Source of the DNA: Calocera cornea HHB12733
Taxonomy: Eukaryota; Basidiomycota; Dacrymycetes; Dacrymycetales; Dacrymycetaceae
DNA length: 41,119 nucleotides
Assembly (NCBI GenBank): GCA_001632435.1
Contig: KV424129.1
Span: 1 to 41,119, forward strand
Direction of reading: 5' to 3'
Shown: positions 1-10,357 of the stretch, in pieces
Position numbering within the stretch: position 1 is the stretch's first letter
How the letters are laid out: each line of letters begins with the position of its first letter
Made by a program: the position numbers and the translations under genes
The notes under the pieces: model-generated
Databases searched by the model: none
Seen by the model: the letters and a program-made list of their open reading frames with translations, nothing else
Told to the model about the DNA's origin: nothing

Positions 1-46
1 GAGCTCTTGTTTATTCTTCTTTAAACTCATGCTAATAAGGAATTAG

Positions 47-238
47 AAAGGTCTTGAAGAGGAGCTGGCCAAGAAAGTTCATAAAGAGAAGGAACTGGCT
101 TCTAACCTTGCTTCCACTTCTTTGGAAGTGAAGAAACTGAGGGAGAGGCTTCAGGAGAAGAAGCAGAAGAAGAAGCAGAGGAAGCAGAAGGCCAAGGAAA
201 GGAAGAAGGCAGCCCAGGCTAATGCAACTGCTAACTAA
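47..238 (+). CDS. 3' exon of a lysine-rich coiled-coil protein (partial)
   Basis: Only the last exon is visible. It follows a good branch-point-like CTAAT at 32-36 and a TAG acceptor at 44-46 (an alternative AG lies at 49-50), and it stays open to TAA at 236-238. The encoded tail of about 63 residues is strongly charged, with heptad-like Leu and Glu/Lys spacing at first and then a Lys/Arg/Gln block (EKKQKKKQRKQKAKERKK) that could act as a nuclear localisation or DNA-binding tail. The stop lies in a 7-bp inverted repeat (GCTAACT/AGTTAGC, 230-245). No family is recognised. Its position in the AT-rich island suggests it belongs to the same element as the transposase-like gene, but that is inference. 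Confidence 0.5.
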   Translation, partial: KGLEEELAKKVHKEKELASNLASTSLEVKKLRERLQEKKQKKKQRKQKAKERKKAAQANATAN

Positions 239-299
239 AGTTAGCATTATACTTCATGTCTCTAAAGTAGCTACAAAATGAATGTAGCTCATATGGTTT

Positions 300-480
300 A
301 CTTTACTACAGAAGGAGATAGTGACAGCAGGGAGGATAGGGATGGTGAGAATGTAGATAGTGAGACTGGAGACAGGGACTAGGATAGGGAGGATGGGAAT
401 GGTGAGGATGAGGATGGGGATAATAGGGATGGGGAAGACAGAGACTGGGATAGTGAGGATAAGGATAGATAGCAATGATG
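300..480 (+). repeat. Degenerate purine-rich GGATAGGGA-type repeat
   Basis: The plus strand is almost pure purine plus T, built of imperfect 6-12 nt units such as GGATAGGGA, GGATGGGGA and GTGAGGAT. In one plus-strand frame it reads as an acidic/Arg repeat (D-R-E-D-G-N-G-E-D type) interrupted by two stops, so it may be the remains of a low-complexity coding segment or simply a minisatellite. No gene is supported in 239-687 apart from the promoter of the next gene. Confidence 0.55.
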
Positions 481-687
481 GGGATGGTCGGGAGGAGTGG
501 CTGAAACTGTACAGTTCAGGGTATGGAAGCAAATCTGTTTCCTTAAAATTATTGTCAGGGTCCATTACTTGGACATGCATCTTACACACCTACCACCACC
601 TGTCGCAAACAACACACACCTATATTCACCAAACAACAACAATACAACTACAACAACCTTCAACAATAACACTACTCTTCCAATACA

Positions 688-1065
688 ATGACAACACTCA
701 CTCCAGCTGATTACATCCAGCTCTGTGAAGAAATCATTGCCAGCTACCCACATCTTCTCCCCACCCCTGGAGAAAGCTTCCAAACTCAATGGGGTATCTA
801 CTTCTACCCAACCAGAATGGTCAAGGCTGCCCAGTTCCTTGGCCTTCCTAAGCCCTGGTGGGCTGGAGAAGCACCCTCTATGAGGCTCACTCAAATCTCC
901 CTGGAGTCTACAGCCAAGTTGATGGAAAGCATGGAGGAGTTGGAGGCATTTATGGAGGAGGAGAGGATGGATAATCATGAGAGAAACTTGTTTCTCTCAG
1001 CAGTAGAGGCCAAGTACAAGGAAGACTTGGAAAAGGACTTGCTTTTTGAACACCTGCTGATGTGA
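688..1065 (+). CDS. Orphan 125-aa protein in the AT-rich island
   Basis: A single uninterrupted frame starts with a true ATG (context TACAATGAC) and ends at TGA 1063-1065. The product is acidic, about 125 aa, with an aromatic N-terminal half (GIYFYPTR, KPWWAGE) and a Glu/Met-rich helical C-terminal half (MESMEELEAFMEEERM). No signal peptide, membrane segment or known motif is visible. Codon use matches the neighbouring transposase-like gene, whose stop lies only 61 nt away in convergent orientation, so it is probably a cargo or accessory gene of the same element. I do not recognise the family. Gene reality is moderately supported by the start context, the compact ORF and the intact frame. Confidence 0.6.
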   Translation: MTTLTPADYIQLCEEIIASYPHLLPTPGESFQTQWGIYFYPTRMVKAAQFLGLPKPWWAGEAPSMRLTQISLESTAKLMESMEELEAFMEEERMDNHERNLFLSAVEAKYKEDLEKDLLFEHLLM

Positions 1066-1126
1066 TCACTCTTAATGTATCTCCACTTATAAAGCACCAC
1101 ACCACTCAATCAATTTGATTCTACTC

Positions 1127-4100
1127 TCAACTACTAAGTTTGGGTTTTTTAGTTGGTTGGAAGTAAGTATCAATACCACTATCTAAAGGCAAGGTTTCTG
1201 CTTCTTGTCTAGGTCTTTTGGGTTTGTTTAGAGGCCGAGGACGTGGTAAAGGTCTAGGTGGGCGAGGTGGTACTATGATACTGTCTGCTGGTGATTGTTG
1301 CTTATCAAAATCTAGTCCAACCTAGATTATTGTTAGTTTTCAAGTGTACAATTAGGTAGAAATAGGACTTACCTCCAGGTCTTGCAAGTTAGAGTATTCA
1401 TAACCAGTATCAGGTAGTTCATCATAAGGTATCCAACCACCTTGATGGAAACCAGCATCTAAACCCCATTGTTCATTACCTGCAGGTCCTGCTTGCTTGG
1501 ATTTCTCAAACATCCAATACTCTAGCTCTTGAATGGCTTCCCAATCTACATCCACTTTTTCCAAAGGTGCTGGAGCAGTGCAAAGATGTTGCCAAGCCAT
1601 TTTGAGAAGTTCTTCTTTGCTTGCACTAGGATTTTCTTTGTAGAAGAGTGTTTGTTGTTGAGCCAGAGTCACCAGAGTCAGAGCATGTAAGTGCATAGGT
1701 TGCATGTACCATTCTGCTTTAGGTGTAGCAGCTGTATCAAAATGTGCATGTAGCCAAAAGAGAATTTGGCTTTGAGTGTCCAATGTTAAGTCTCCAGCCA
1801 GCACAGAGTTGTTGATATTGTGCAAATTGACCTTGAATACTGATGTAGCATGTCCTTGTTGGACTTGCTCTTTAGCCCATTCAACTGCTGGAATAAACTG
1901 AGAGCTTGATCCTTGCAAAAGAATTGAGCGCAGGGTATTTTCATGAGGTGCAAGTATATTAGCCAGTGCCATACTGCATGGTATGAGTGCAGTTGTTAGC
2001 TTGTCCTCTGATGGGTCTTGTGTAGAAGCCAAAGACCACATTCCCAGCTAATTAAAACTATGAGTTTAGAACAAAATTATAGTAAAGGTTAATACTTACT
2101 TGAACTTTGCGTCTAGCTAGTTTGTTCTTCCAAAGTGAATCAATCAAGTCACTCTCCAAGACCAGAGATTCTGCAGTAGGCTGAAGCTTTCTGTGTCTGT
2201 ATTTGTTGCCCCGCCACCATGAGACTTTCCATTGCTTGTTTGGAAGCTTTTGCAAGAGCCTCACTGGGTAATAGTATTTACCCAGCTTAGCTAAAGCACC
2301 CATACCTGGTGATAGTCTTTGGGCTAGAGGACGTGTGTCCTTGGGCTTGACCTTTCTTCTTGCCATAGGATGAAGAGTGTGTTCTTGACAGAAAGAGCAG
2401 ATAAAGGTTTCCCTTTGAGTGGGTTCAGCATGTCCATGTGGTACACATGCAACATGTGACCAATTGAAGCAAAGACTGCATTCTACCATAGTCCCTCCAG
2501 ATGTTGTATCCAGCTTGTGACCGTTGCCAGCCAACCCACATCTACATTTGACTGGATATGGTGAATCCAGTGTAGGAGGTGAGGATGAAGGCAGAGGAGT
2601 AGCTGGTTCTGGTCCTGGTGTTGGGGACAGAGAGAGGTTTGTATGCTTGTGAGTGTACGGTAGAGTAAATCCAAGTTCTTGTCTTGATCTTTGGGGATTT
2701 GGATGTTTCAGCCAAAACAGCTCTTCAGGTACTAGCTGTTTAATACCAGGGCGAGTGCAGATTATTGTTGGTAATCCATCACTTGCAGAATGGGATATTG
2801 AAAGCTGGTATTGCTCTTGCAAAAGCTTGCATTGGTGTTCCATGAAGATTTGCTGTGCCTTCACACCACCTTTTAAGTAATAAAAGGCAGCATAAGTAAA
2901 TGCATGTCTTCCAGCTAATGCATGATTGGCAGTACAAGCATTGCCTTGAAGCAAAACTGCTTTACCACCATGTTTCATGCCATTATATGAATAGACATGT
3001 TGTTGGTTTAGGGAATAATCCCCAGTAAAGTGATTGGCCTTGAGGTAGACTCTGCCAAGCAATTCATAGTGAAGTCCTTCACTATTTGCAAGGACATAAG
3101 TCCTAGGATATGGCCTGAGCTTGAGTGGATAGTTCCAATCATTGTTTTCTTTGCTTGCAGTTGATGATACCTCCAATTCTTCAAAAACCAGGCAAAGAGG
3201 CAGAGTAAAGTGCATATCCACAGCTTGAGTAGCATGTCCTGGGCAAAGAGGTTTCCCATCCTTTTGTCTCCAGCAATTAGAAGATTGCTGAGAGTGATGG
3301 CTCTTGCCATTGATTGTGTTCCAGAAGAATTGTTGGAGATCTCCATGATATTTGGACTTGAGTGCATCATCCAAGGTAATATAAGGCTTGGATCCTGGCT
3401 TGGCTAGCACTTGTGCATGGGTTGAAGAGCTTTGATAAGGTTCTGCCATTGAGGCATCACCAGTGCAAACTTGATAGGTTGTATAAAAGCCTCTGAAGTA
3501 GGATAATGCCTGGAAGTAGGCATTTAACCCTAACAAGTCTTTGCCAAGCCTTGAGAAACAAGCCTATGAAGTCAATAAGTTTATGATTCTAATAAGTTAA
3601 TGGCAAAACATACTGTTAGAGAACCAAATGCATTGAAGTCTTCTTCAACATCACCATACATGGCCAATTTCTTTCTGAAATTATCTCTGGCAATGGCCAA
3701 TTGAGTCTGGAGAGCTGCTTCATTGGTTCCTTGAGCTTCTATTCTTGATACCATGAGCTCATAGAATGCTGCATCAATGGTATTTGGAGGAAGGTTGGCG
3801 TAACTGTTTGTGAAGGCCAGAGAATCCAGAGAAATCATTTGAAATAAGAGCTCCAGCCATGTATCCAACCAGCAAGAGTTCTTGGACCAAGGAATGCCTA
3901 GTCGATACTCTGTGGCTTTAAAAGAAGTCTTCATTTTTGGCTTGGTTGGACTGTTGTATTGTGAAAGTCTTGATGCAGTATCAGGAGGTCTTCCATCATT
4001 GCTATAAGATGCTGGTATTTTAGCTCTATTAAGCTTAGAATGTCCAGTAGCTTTTTGAACTGCTTTCCAAGGCTCTGGTTGCCCATAACGAGTCCTAATG

Positions 4101-6083
4101 CCAGCTGATGTGTATTAGCTATGATTTGATGGAATTTTATAGAGAGATTTACCTTGAACTGCTTGAAATTGCTTTTCAAAGTAAACAGCAATATGATGGA
4201 GTAAATGACAGCCTTCCAAGAAAGGTAAATGAAGTTTGTTGCCACCTGCAGTGTAGAATCGAAAGTGCATGGCTTCTTCTGCATTAGTGGTTGTAGGCAA
4301 GCTGTTCCAAAGTGCCTGATCCATCTTGCGAAATGCATAAAACAACATAGATGCATGTCTTTCTTGCTTCCACCAGGAAAGCCAACCTTCAATCTTGGGG
4401 AATTCTTGTAATAGTCTTGAACAGGCAGCCTGGAAACCAAGAAGATCTTCTGCCTCAAAGAGTGTTTCCACAAGTTGAGCAAAGACAGATATCTTTTCTT
4501 TAGGAATAAGAGCTGTATCCCTCTTCAGTCTTGTTACTGTAGCTCTGAAGTGTTCTCCACATCCTCTCATGAGGCTTTCTGCTTGATTCTTCAATGTTTC
4601 TATATTGTGATCTTCAAGAAGGGAATGCTTTATGCAGAACTGAGTGAAAGCTTGGATGAAACCATTGCTTTGAGCAGTTGAGTGATCCAAGACCTAACAT
4701 ACATCAGCAGATAATCAATCGATATAATAGTGAACTCACATTAGCAAGAAGCTTTACCTCAAAAGGTGTATTGGTTTTCTTGCATTGTTGGAGAATGCAA
4801 TCAAATAATGCTTCAAAATGATGGCAATAGTGATCTTGAGTTTGGCCATTGCAATAGGAGATCAAAACAGGAACCCATGAATGTAGATCTGGGGAATAGG
4901 TGGAGCTGATCATTAGAATTGAATCTGCACGTTGCCAGAATTTGTGGGCTGCATCAGAGACAAAGCCATTGACAGCTTCTTCTGCAATGACTTCTTTTAA
5001 AGCTTGAGTAGCCATAAAAGGAGTTTGCATAGTCAAAACTGTGATAGCACCAACTTGTTTGGCCACACAGAAACCTGGATAAGTGTTGTCCAAGGCTTCT
5101 AAGCTTTCCAGTGTAACATCAGGAGCAGTGCCTAATCCACTTCTTTGCTTGATATTTCTTCTTTCTGCTTTGATGCGATCCTTGTTGAATAGTACAGACG
5201 AGATATCACTTGCAACCTTGGTTTGTTTTCCAGGTACACCAACAAGGAGTTGAAGGGGTGCAGCATGTGGATGTTCCAAAACTAGATCTTCTAGCTTTTC
5301 TTCTTCTGCTTTGGTCATATGCAAAAGCACTGTTGGTTTTGCATGCTGATGATAGCCAGAGTGCTGGAATAGAATACCAGATGCAAATTTGGTAATTTGC
5401 ATTCGAACACCACATGAGATATGTTGGAGAGAGGCTTGACAAGTTGGCCGAGTGCATTTCTTCTGCAATGCCATTGGAATAAGACGAGATTGAGATGGAG
5501 GCCGAATTATTGCCTTGCAATCTTGATTTGTGCAAGCAATAATGCCAAGACATCTTCTTTTGGTAACATGGCCACCCTGAGGTGTAGCTGAGGTTGCTGA
5601 GCCTGGTTTACTAGATCCACCAGTGGTTTCACATGCCCAATGGACAGTCCACCTCTTAGAAGCAAAGGCAGCTTCAGCTGGATAGATCTGGGAAATTTCT
5701 CCATCTGGCCAGTAATCCCATGTAGGTGCTCCATTTGGCTTTTGTTCAGTTGATGTTGCTTCTGGAATAGAAGGCTGAACAGAAGGCTGAGAGGTAGCTG
5801 GTGTTTTGGATGGAGGCATTGCAGAGACTGGTGTAGAGCTGGTGGGTGGTGGAGAACACTTGTGATGGGAATCACAGTGCATATGAATGTAGTGTTGATG
5901 AAAGAGTTCAAGCCGAGATGCAGAAGATAGAGGTATAGTTCCAGACTTGTTGGCAACTGGTGTAGGCAAGGATGAAGCAGATAGAAATTTTGCCAAAAGC
6001 TCATTGAGGCTATCACTATTGTGGGAAGCCTAAAGGCATATTAATTAATAGTAAAAGAAGAGAAAAACAAATAGCTTACCATG
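1127..6083 (-). CDS. Multidomain MULE-like transposase with GCM zinc cluster, peptidase-like domain and PHD finger
   Basis: Seven exons splice in frame (6083-6081, 6029-4740, 4693-4153, 4104-3614, 3563-2100, 2047-1373, 1321-1127; introns 46-52 nt) to about 1,552 aa. Visible in order: a Cys/His cluster at about 160-230 of GCM/WRKY-GCM1 type; a MULE-like core with candidate acidic residues D360 (FVSDAAH), D434 (VLDHSTAQ) and E570/571 (NAEEAMHF); a cysteine-peptidase-like region with candidate Cys689 (NSCWLDT) and His953 (NHFTGDYS, before SYNGMKHGG), resembling the UCH-like fold seen in mushroom mobile genes; a C4HC3 PHD finger at about 1115-1167; a Tudor/chromo-like stretch at about 1195-1230 (GKYYYPVRLLQ); and a Pro/Arg/Lys-rich tail. 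A MULE transposase would cut and paste its own element. Every frame is intact, so the copy could be active. Domain assignments rest on motif recall, and the peptidase activity is inferred. Confidence 0.75.
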
Positions 6084-6283
6084 ATTGAGCCAAATGACCT
6101 CAAGCAAGCACTCAATTATGCTGCTAAATTAGTTTGAGGGCACCTCAGTTGATGTGTTCACTGTAGTCATGTTAGTAGGAAATAAAATTCAAATAGAATA
6201 AAACTAACTGCGGTGAAGGTGAAGGAAGGGAAGAGAGGTGCAAGGGCCCTGAATTTTCGCAGAGCAAAAGCCCAAGTCAGAGA

Positions 6284-6361
6284 TGCAGCTGCGTGCAGCT
6301 GCATGCAGCTGCACAAGGGTCCGCCTGTTTGACGCGCGGCTGCGTGCAGTTGCACTGCAGC
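6284..6361. repeat. Palindromic TGCAGCTGCA repeat cluster
   Basis: Three head-to-tail 10-bp units TGCAGCTGC(G/A) occupy 6284-6313. A related imperfect copy (GCTGCGTGCAGTTGCACTGCAG) is visible at 6339-6360. Each unit is nearly self-complementary and contains CAGCTG, the core of an E-box bound by bHLH factors. The cluster lies about 220 nt upstream of the NLR1 start and just inside the GC-rich side of the mobile-element boundary, so it could be a regulatory array, an element end or a chance repeat. No gene is supported in 6084-6532. Confidence 0.5.
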
Positions 6362-6532
6362 AAAATATCCGTACCCCTCCCGCCACCGTCCGGGATACCG
6401 CGCTCGTTGTCCCCTGACCTCGGGAATAGGCGCTGGCGGCTTCGACCATGCATACTTATACCCAGACCAGTGCACAGATACCCCATCACTCTTGTACCTA
6501 CTACCTTCCTTGTCCTGCGCTCATTGTCAAGA

Positions 6533-9190
6533 ATGGCTCCGGATAATAATGCACCTCCAGTGCGTCTCTTGAAGCGCACTTCGACCATGGACACATCGAA
6601 GTCCGGCACCAGCACATTGAAGGCAGCATCCTTAAGGACCTTCACGACCCTCGGATCAAAGTTTTCCAAAGCGAGGTCAACATTCACCCAGCATGCGGGG
6701 AAGCTCGGTAAACATGCAGAGGATGGGCTTTTCGAAATTACCGGCGCCTCCCGCGTACGTCGATTACCGCTATCTCTAGAGCCTCGCTGACTCTTTTGAC
6801 AGCCCGGCAATGAGGCCATGGCAGCATGTTCAGCGTTTCGAACGCGGGTTCAGCAGCTTACTGATCAAACGCTCGAAACTGCGAAGTCACCCGGTACAGA
6901 TGCGGAGTTCAAGAAGAAAGCCGAGGCCCTAGAAGCGTGCGTTCACGAATTTCTGTCTCTGCGTTCTGACCGACACGAGTGAAACAGACTCGTCAACGAG
7001 ATCAACGCGTATCTAGACAAGACGGAAGACTGTGGAACAAGTGGAAATCAGCCATCGTCGCCGACGAGGTCCAAGTCCCGATTGCCCAGTTCGACGAGCG
7101 GCTGAAGACGATTCTGGATGCCTTCACGGTGCGCCTGTCCTCACATTGCACGGCTACTCGTTAATTCCGGCCTAGGTGGATTTGACAACGAGCATGTATC
7201 TCAAGACGGGGCAAGACCTACGAGCCCGGGTACGTGTATGCATATGACAGCGCAATGCGCCCACTGAATTACCGCCTAGACACCGAGTCCTCTTCCTCCG
7301 CCTTCCGACTTTGCCAAGGGTTTCGACCCACGCATCTGCGTCGGACGTGATGAGGTCATTGAGTCCATTGTCAAGACATTAGTTGATGGCTCCTCGGCTC
7401 GTATCGCGCTTCTCGGCACAGGTGGCATCGGGAAGACCACGATTGCGCTCAAGGTCCTGCACGACCCGGATGTTGTCGAACACTTCGGCAACAACCGTGT
7501 CTTCTTCTCTTGTGAAGGGGACACGACAGTCGACGGTGTGCTTACCAGCGCCAGAAACGCTTTAAAGGTGGGAAGGCGGGTGGATCTTCGTGCAGCCGTC
7601 AAAGAGCGGCTAGCATCGCTCAAGGGTCCCGCGGTTCTGGTGATCGATAATTGCGAATCCGTCTGGGATACGGGTGCTGATGAGGGAGTGGAGGAGCTGC
7701 TCGTTGATTTCGCAACCATGCAAAATCTGTCATTGATTCTCACGATCCGAGGCGCCAGCACTCCGCCGAGCATCGAATGGTCGCCGGATTCTATTTTTCG
7801 GATCGAAGCACTCGAGCTCGAAGATTCCCGTCGGCTCTTCAAGCAGATCTCTGGAAAGCCGGAGCCGTCACCCGGGAATGGACAAGAGAAGAAGAAGATC
7901 GAGGAGGCAATTGATGAGCTCCTCCGGGAAATGGATGGTATCCCGCGACCAATCACGATCCTTGCCTCCCTTGCCCAATCGACCAACCCTGTGGACCTCT
8001 TGGCACACTATCGCCACGATGGAACGGTGATGCTAAAGAAGGGCCGCCGCGAGCGCGACTCGAGCTTCGATAAATCAACGCTGCTGTCCATCGAATCATT
8101 ATCGATGAGGCAGCATCCTCATGCACTCGAAGCGCTTCGCTTAATCGCACTCTTACCCGAGGGGGCGGATCGATCTCAGCTGGAGGAGATGTTCCCCACA
8201 ATGAATCGGCGGCAGGAGGCAGCCGAGGCGACACGGATTCTTCTGCACCTCGCCCTGGCCGATGACCGCTCTGGCTATGTGAAGGTCTTGGCCCCAATCA
8301 GGAACTTTATGGAGAGGAGATATCCCGCGGCTCAGGCGGCGCACTGGGCGGAGCTTCAGCAGTATTACGCCCGGTTGGCCGGCAGCGGCGAACACGTCGG
8401 GCGCAAAGAAGGCGCCGAACCTGTGAAGCGCCTGGACAAGGAGTATCGCAACATCGTCACCGTCCTTCAATACAGTCTGGCAACTGATCTCCCTCAAGCG
8501 CCCGTTCTGGAGGCGATCGTCGCATTTGCTCGATTCTCCATTGTTGCCCATCTTGGCGATTGCAAGAAGCTATTGTCCAAAGCCCTCGAGAAAGCTACGA
8601 GCTCGAACGATTTGGCTCGACATAAGGCTCCTCTGATGCTCGCTTCTGGCCGGCTGCTGATGCTGAAAGGTCAGTATCAGCAGGCAGATACTTCTCTCTG
8701 CGAAGCAAAACAACTATTTGAGGAACTGCATGATGAGGTCGGTGCCCTGGACTGTCAGTTGGCACTTGCCGACAACTTCTTTGCGCAAGGCATGTACGAC
8801 GACGCCTCCTCTCTCGTCAGAGCCGCTCAGAGCATGGTTTTCTTGCAAACGGAAGACGACAAGCTGGGACAAGCTCAGTGTCTTCAGAAGCTCGGAATGA
8901 TACTACGGAAGCAAGGACAAGGCGATGCAAGCGAAACGTTGGAACAGGCGAGCGACATGTATGAAGGCATTGGGTATGACTTGGGTGTGGCCGAGTCCGC
9001 CTGGGAGATCGCAGCCATCCTGGCGTCGAAGGATGAACAGACGCTCGACGCCATGAAGATGCTGAAAAAGTCGCGCGAGTTCTACGAGCAAATTGGGTTC
9101 ACCCATATGTTGGATGTATGCGATGCTGAAATGGTGAAGGTACAATCAGGGATCAAGGAACTGATTTCGCCATATAGCTCCTTCTCTTGA
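6533..9190 (+). CDS. NLR-like protein 1: helical N-terminus, NB-ARC-like NTPase, TPR repeats
   Basis: Exons are 6533-6754, 6803-6936 or 6940, 6988-7128, 7176-7229 and 7280-9190. The N-terminal 185 residues are helical and resemble the MLKL/HeLo-type bundles of fungal STAND proteins. The NTPase has Walker A LGTGGIGKTT (Lys about 237), Walker B AVLVIDN, an RNBS-like FFSCEG, LSLILTIRG and a GLPL-like DGIPRPI. The C-terminus has about four 40-aa TPR-like units. The best-looking donor for exon 2 (GTGCGT, 6937) leads into LVNEINAYLDK and then the wrong frame and a stop. The weaker donor GTTCAC (6941) keeps the frame open (821 aa) but loses that helix. A 1-nt frameshift near 7010-7030 is therefore likely, and the gene may be damaged. 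Such proteins are thought to sense non-self or cellular state. Confidence 0.8.
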
Positions 9191-9742
9191 TATTCGAATC
9201 GTATAATGTTGCTGTAGCCCATCTTTTGATTCCCCGCACCTACTGTATGTAACATTGCTGTAATACTGAGTGTATCTACAACATATGTTCCCTGACTATG
9301 TCTGCAGCTGCGTGTGCCGTGCAGCCGTGTTTGTTCCCGAATTGGCCCTGAGATAACCATCGGATTGTGCCCCGATCATCGTCCGAATGAGGAAGACACA
9401 GTCGAGTCGTGTGATAGTGATCAACCTTGGTTCATTCACCATCCATGCTGCATCAATCTAATACAAACGTCTCAAAACGGAGCATACGAGAAGATTTATT
9501 CAGGCACTGTAAACCGGAGGAGGTGGGCGAGCAGCGAAGCAGGCTCCGAGCGACCCCGAGCAACGGACGCTAACTCGGCGCGAGTCTATCTCCGACCGGA
9601 AGCGAGAGCACAGCCCTGGACCAGAGTACGTGTTGCTGCGCTCGGTGCTCGACTTTACCGAGACAGCCTCCAAAGCGACCGCGCATAGCGATGCTACCGG
9701 CGTCGATGTTGCTGTATGCGCGCTCCACCGGCGAAGGCGAGG
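9191..9742. other. Intergenic, no gene seen
   Basis: Between NLR1 and the next TATA box I see only the NLR1 3' region and the upstream region of the small Pro/Tyr-rich gene. Short open frames on both strands lack protein-like composition or splice support. Confidence 0.5.
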
Positions 9743-9748
9743 TATAAA
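9743..9748 (+). promoter_or_regulatory. TATA box of small Pro/Tyr-rich gene 1
   Basis: TATAAA lies 100 nt before the ATG at 9848. The paralog at 13252 has a TATAAA at a similar distance, which supports both as core promoters. Confidence 0.55.
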
Positions 9749-9847
9749 GATGTCTGAAAGAGGGCACCGGGAGCCATCCATTCTTCTGAGTCCAGCTCGC
9801 ACACACCCATATCACCATCTACAACACTAGCCAACACGGGTTCATCA

Positions 9848-10357
9848 ATGTCCGCGTCCAAGAGCCCCATGCCATCCGTCCCCTTTGGCAACATTACTTC
9901 CCACCTGCCAACGTACGAGGATGTAATGGCTCGCGGTGCCGATCGGGCGATGCCTTCTTCAAGCGGGCTGCCGGGATACAACATACCGTACGTTGCCTCC
10001 TAGCTCGTTCTCATGATCTCGTCTCAACCCGCTTGCAGAATACAATATCCCACACCTTGCCAACCTCAATATTACGCTCCTCCGCCTTACCCTCCCCAGG
10101 GATATGCGCCACAGCCCTATCCTGCCGCACCTCAACCCTACCCATACATGGCCAGCCCTGCCCGACCGAACATTCCTGCCTTCGGCGGCTTGCTCGCTCG
10201 GGAGGACAACCGCCATGCGCGCCGAGACTTAAAACGCTTGGGCAAGATGGAGCGACGCGAGCTGAAGAGGGAGGAGAAGGTGCTCAAGTGGGAGAACAAG
10301 CTTGAGAGGAGGGCGATGAAGGATGGGCTGTGGATGGGGCCAGCGCCGAGCTTCTGA
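9848..10357 (+). CDS. Small Pro/Tyr-rich protein 1 (family of three here)
   Basis: Two exons, 9848-9987 and 10039-10357, encode 152 aa. Exon 1 is 140 nt and ends in phase 2 at a GTACGT donor. Its product contains PMPSVPFGN and LPTYEDV. Exon 2 encodes a Pro/Tyr-rich stretch (APPPYPPQGYAPQPYP) and a highly basic helical C-terminus (LKRLGKMERRELKREEKVL). LPxY and PPxY motifs are ligands of NEDD4/Rsp5-type WW domains, so an adaptor role in ubiquitination is conceivable but unproven. There is no signal peptide or membrane segment. The gene at 13252 has an exon 1 of exactly the same length and a similar first 15 residues, and the gene at 14094 shares the PxYEDV block. The family is not one I can name. 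Confidence 0.75.

Larger units (their letters stand above)
1..6210. mobile_element. AT-rich mobile-element island, left end outside window
   Basis: This stretch is visibly richer in A and T than everything to its right, both in coding and non-coding parts, and the change is abrupt around 6190-6240. It contains a transposase-like multidomain gene on the minus strand, a short orphan gene on the plus strand, the tail of a coiled-coil gene and a degenerate repeat. No terminal inverted repeat or target-site duplication could be recognised at the right boundary, and the left boundary is not in the window. The right limit is therefore approximate. MULE-type elements usually carry terminal inverted repeats and an 8-11 bp target duplication, so these remain to be found. 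Confidence 0.65.

Noticed and set aside
230..245. Hairpin GCTAACT/AGTTAGC at a stop codon as a terminator
   Set aside because: Intrinsic hairpin terminators are bacterial; the host is a fungus and a 7-bp stem is easily chance.
565..978. Minus-strand open frame opposite the 125-aa orphan gene
   Set aside because: It is antisense to a better-supported ATG-initiated gene and has Leu/Val/His-rich shadow composition.
3581..4482. Apparent frameshift in the transposase-like gene between two overlapping minus-strand frames
   Set aside because: A GTAAAT donor at 4152 and CAG acceptor at 4105 join exon 3 to a third frame (GIRTRYGQPEPWKAV) that runs without break into the NSCWLDT region, so the gene is intact.
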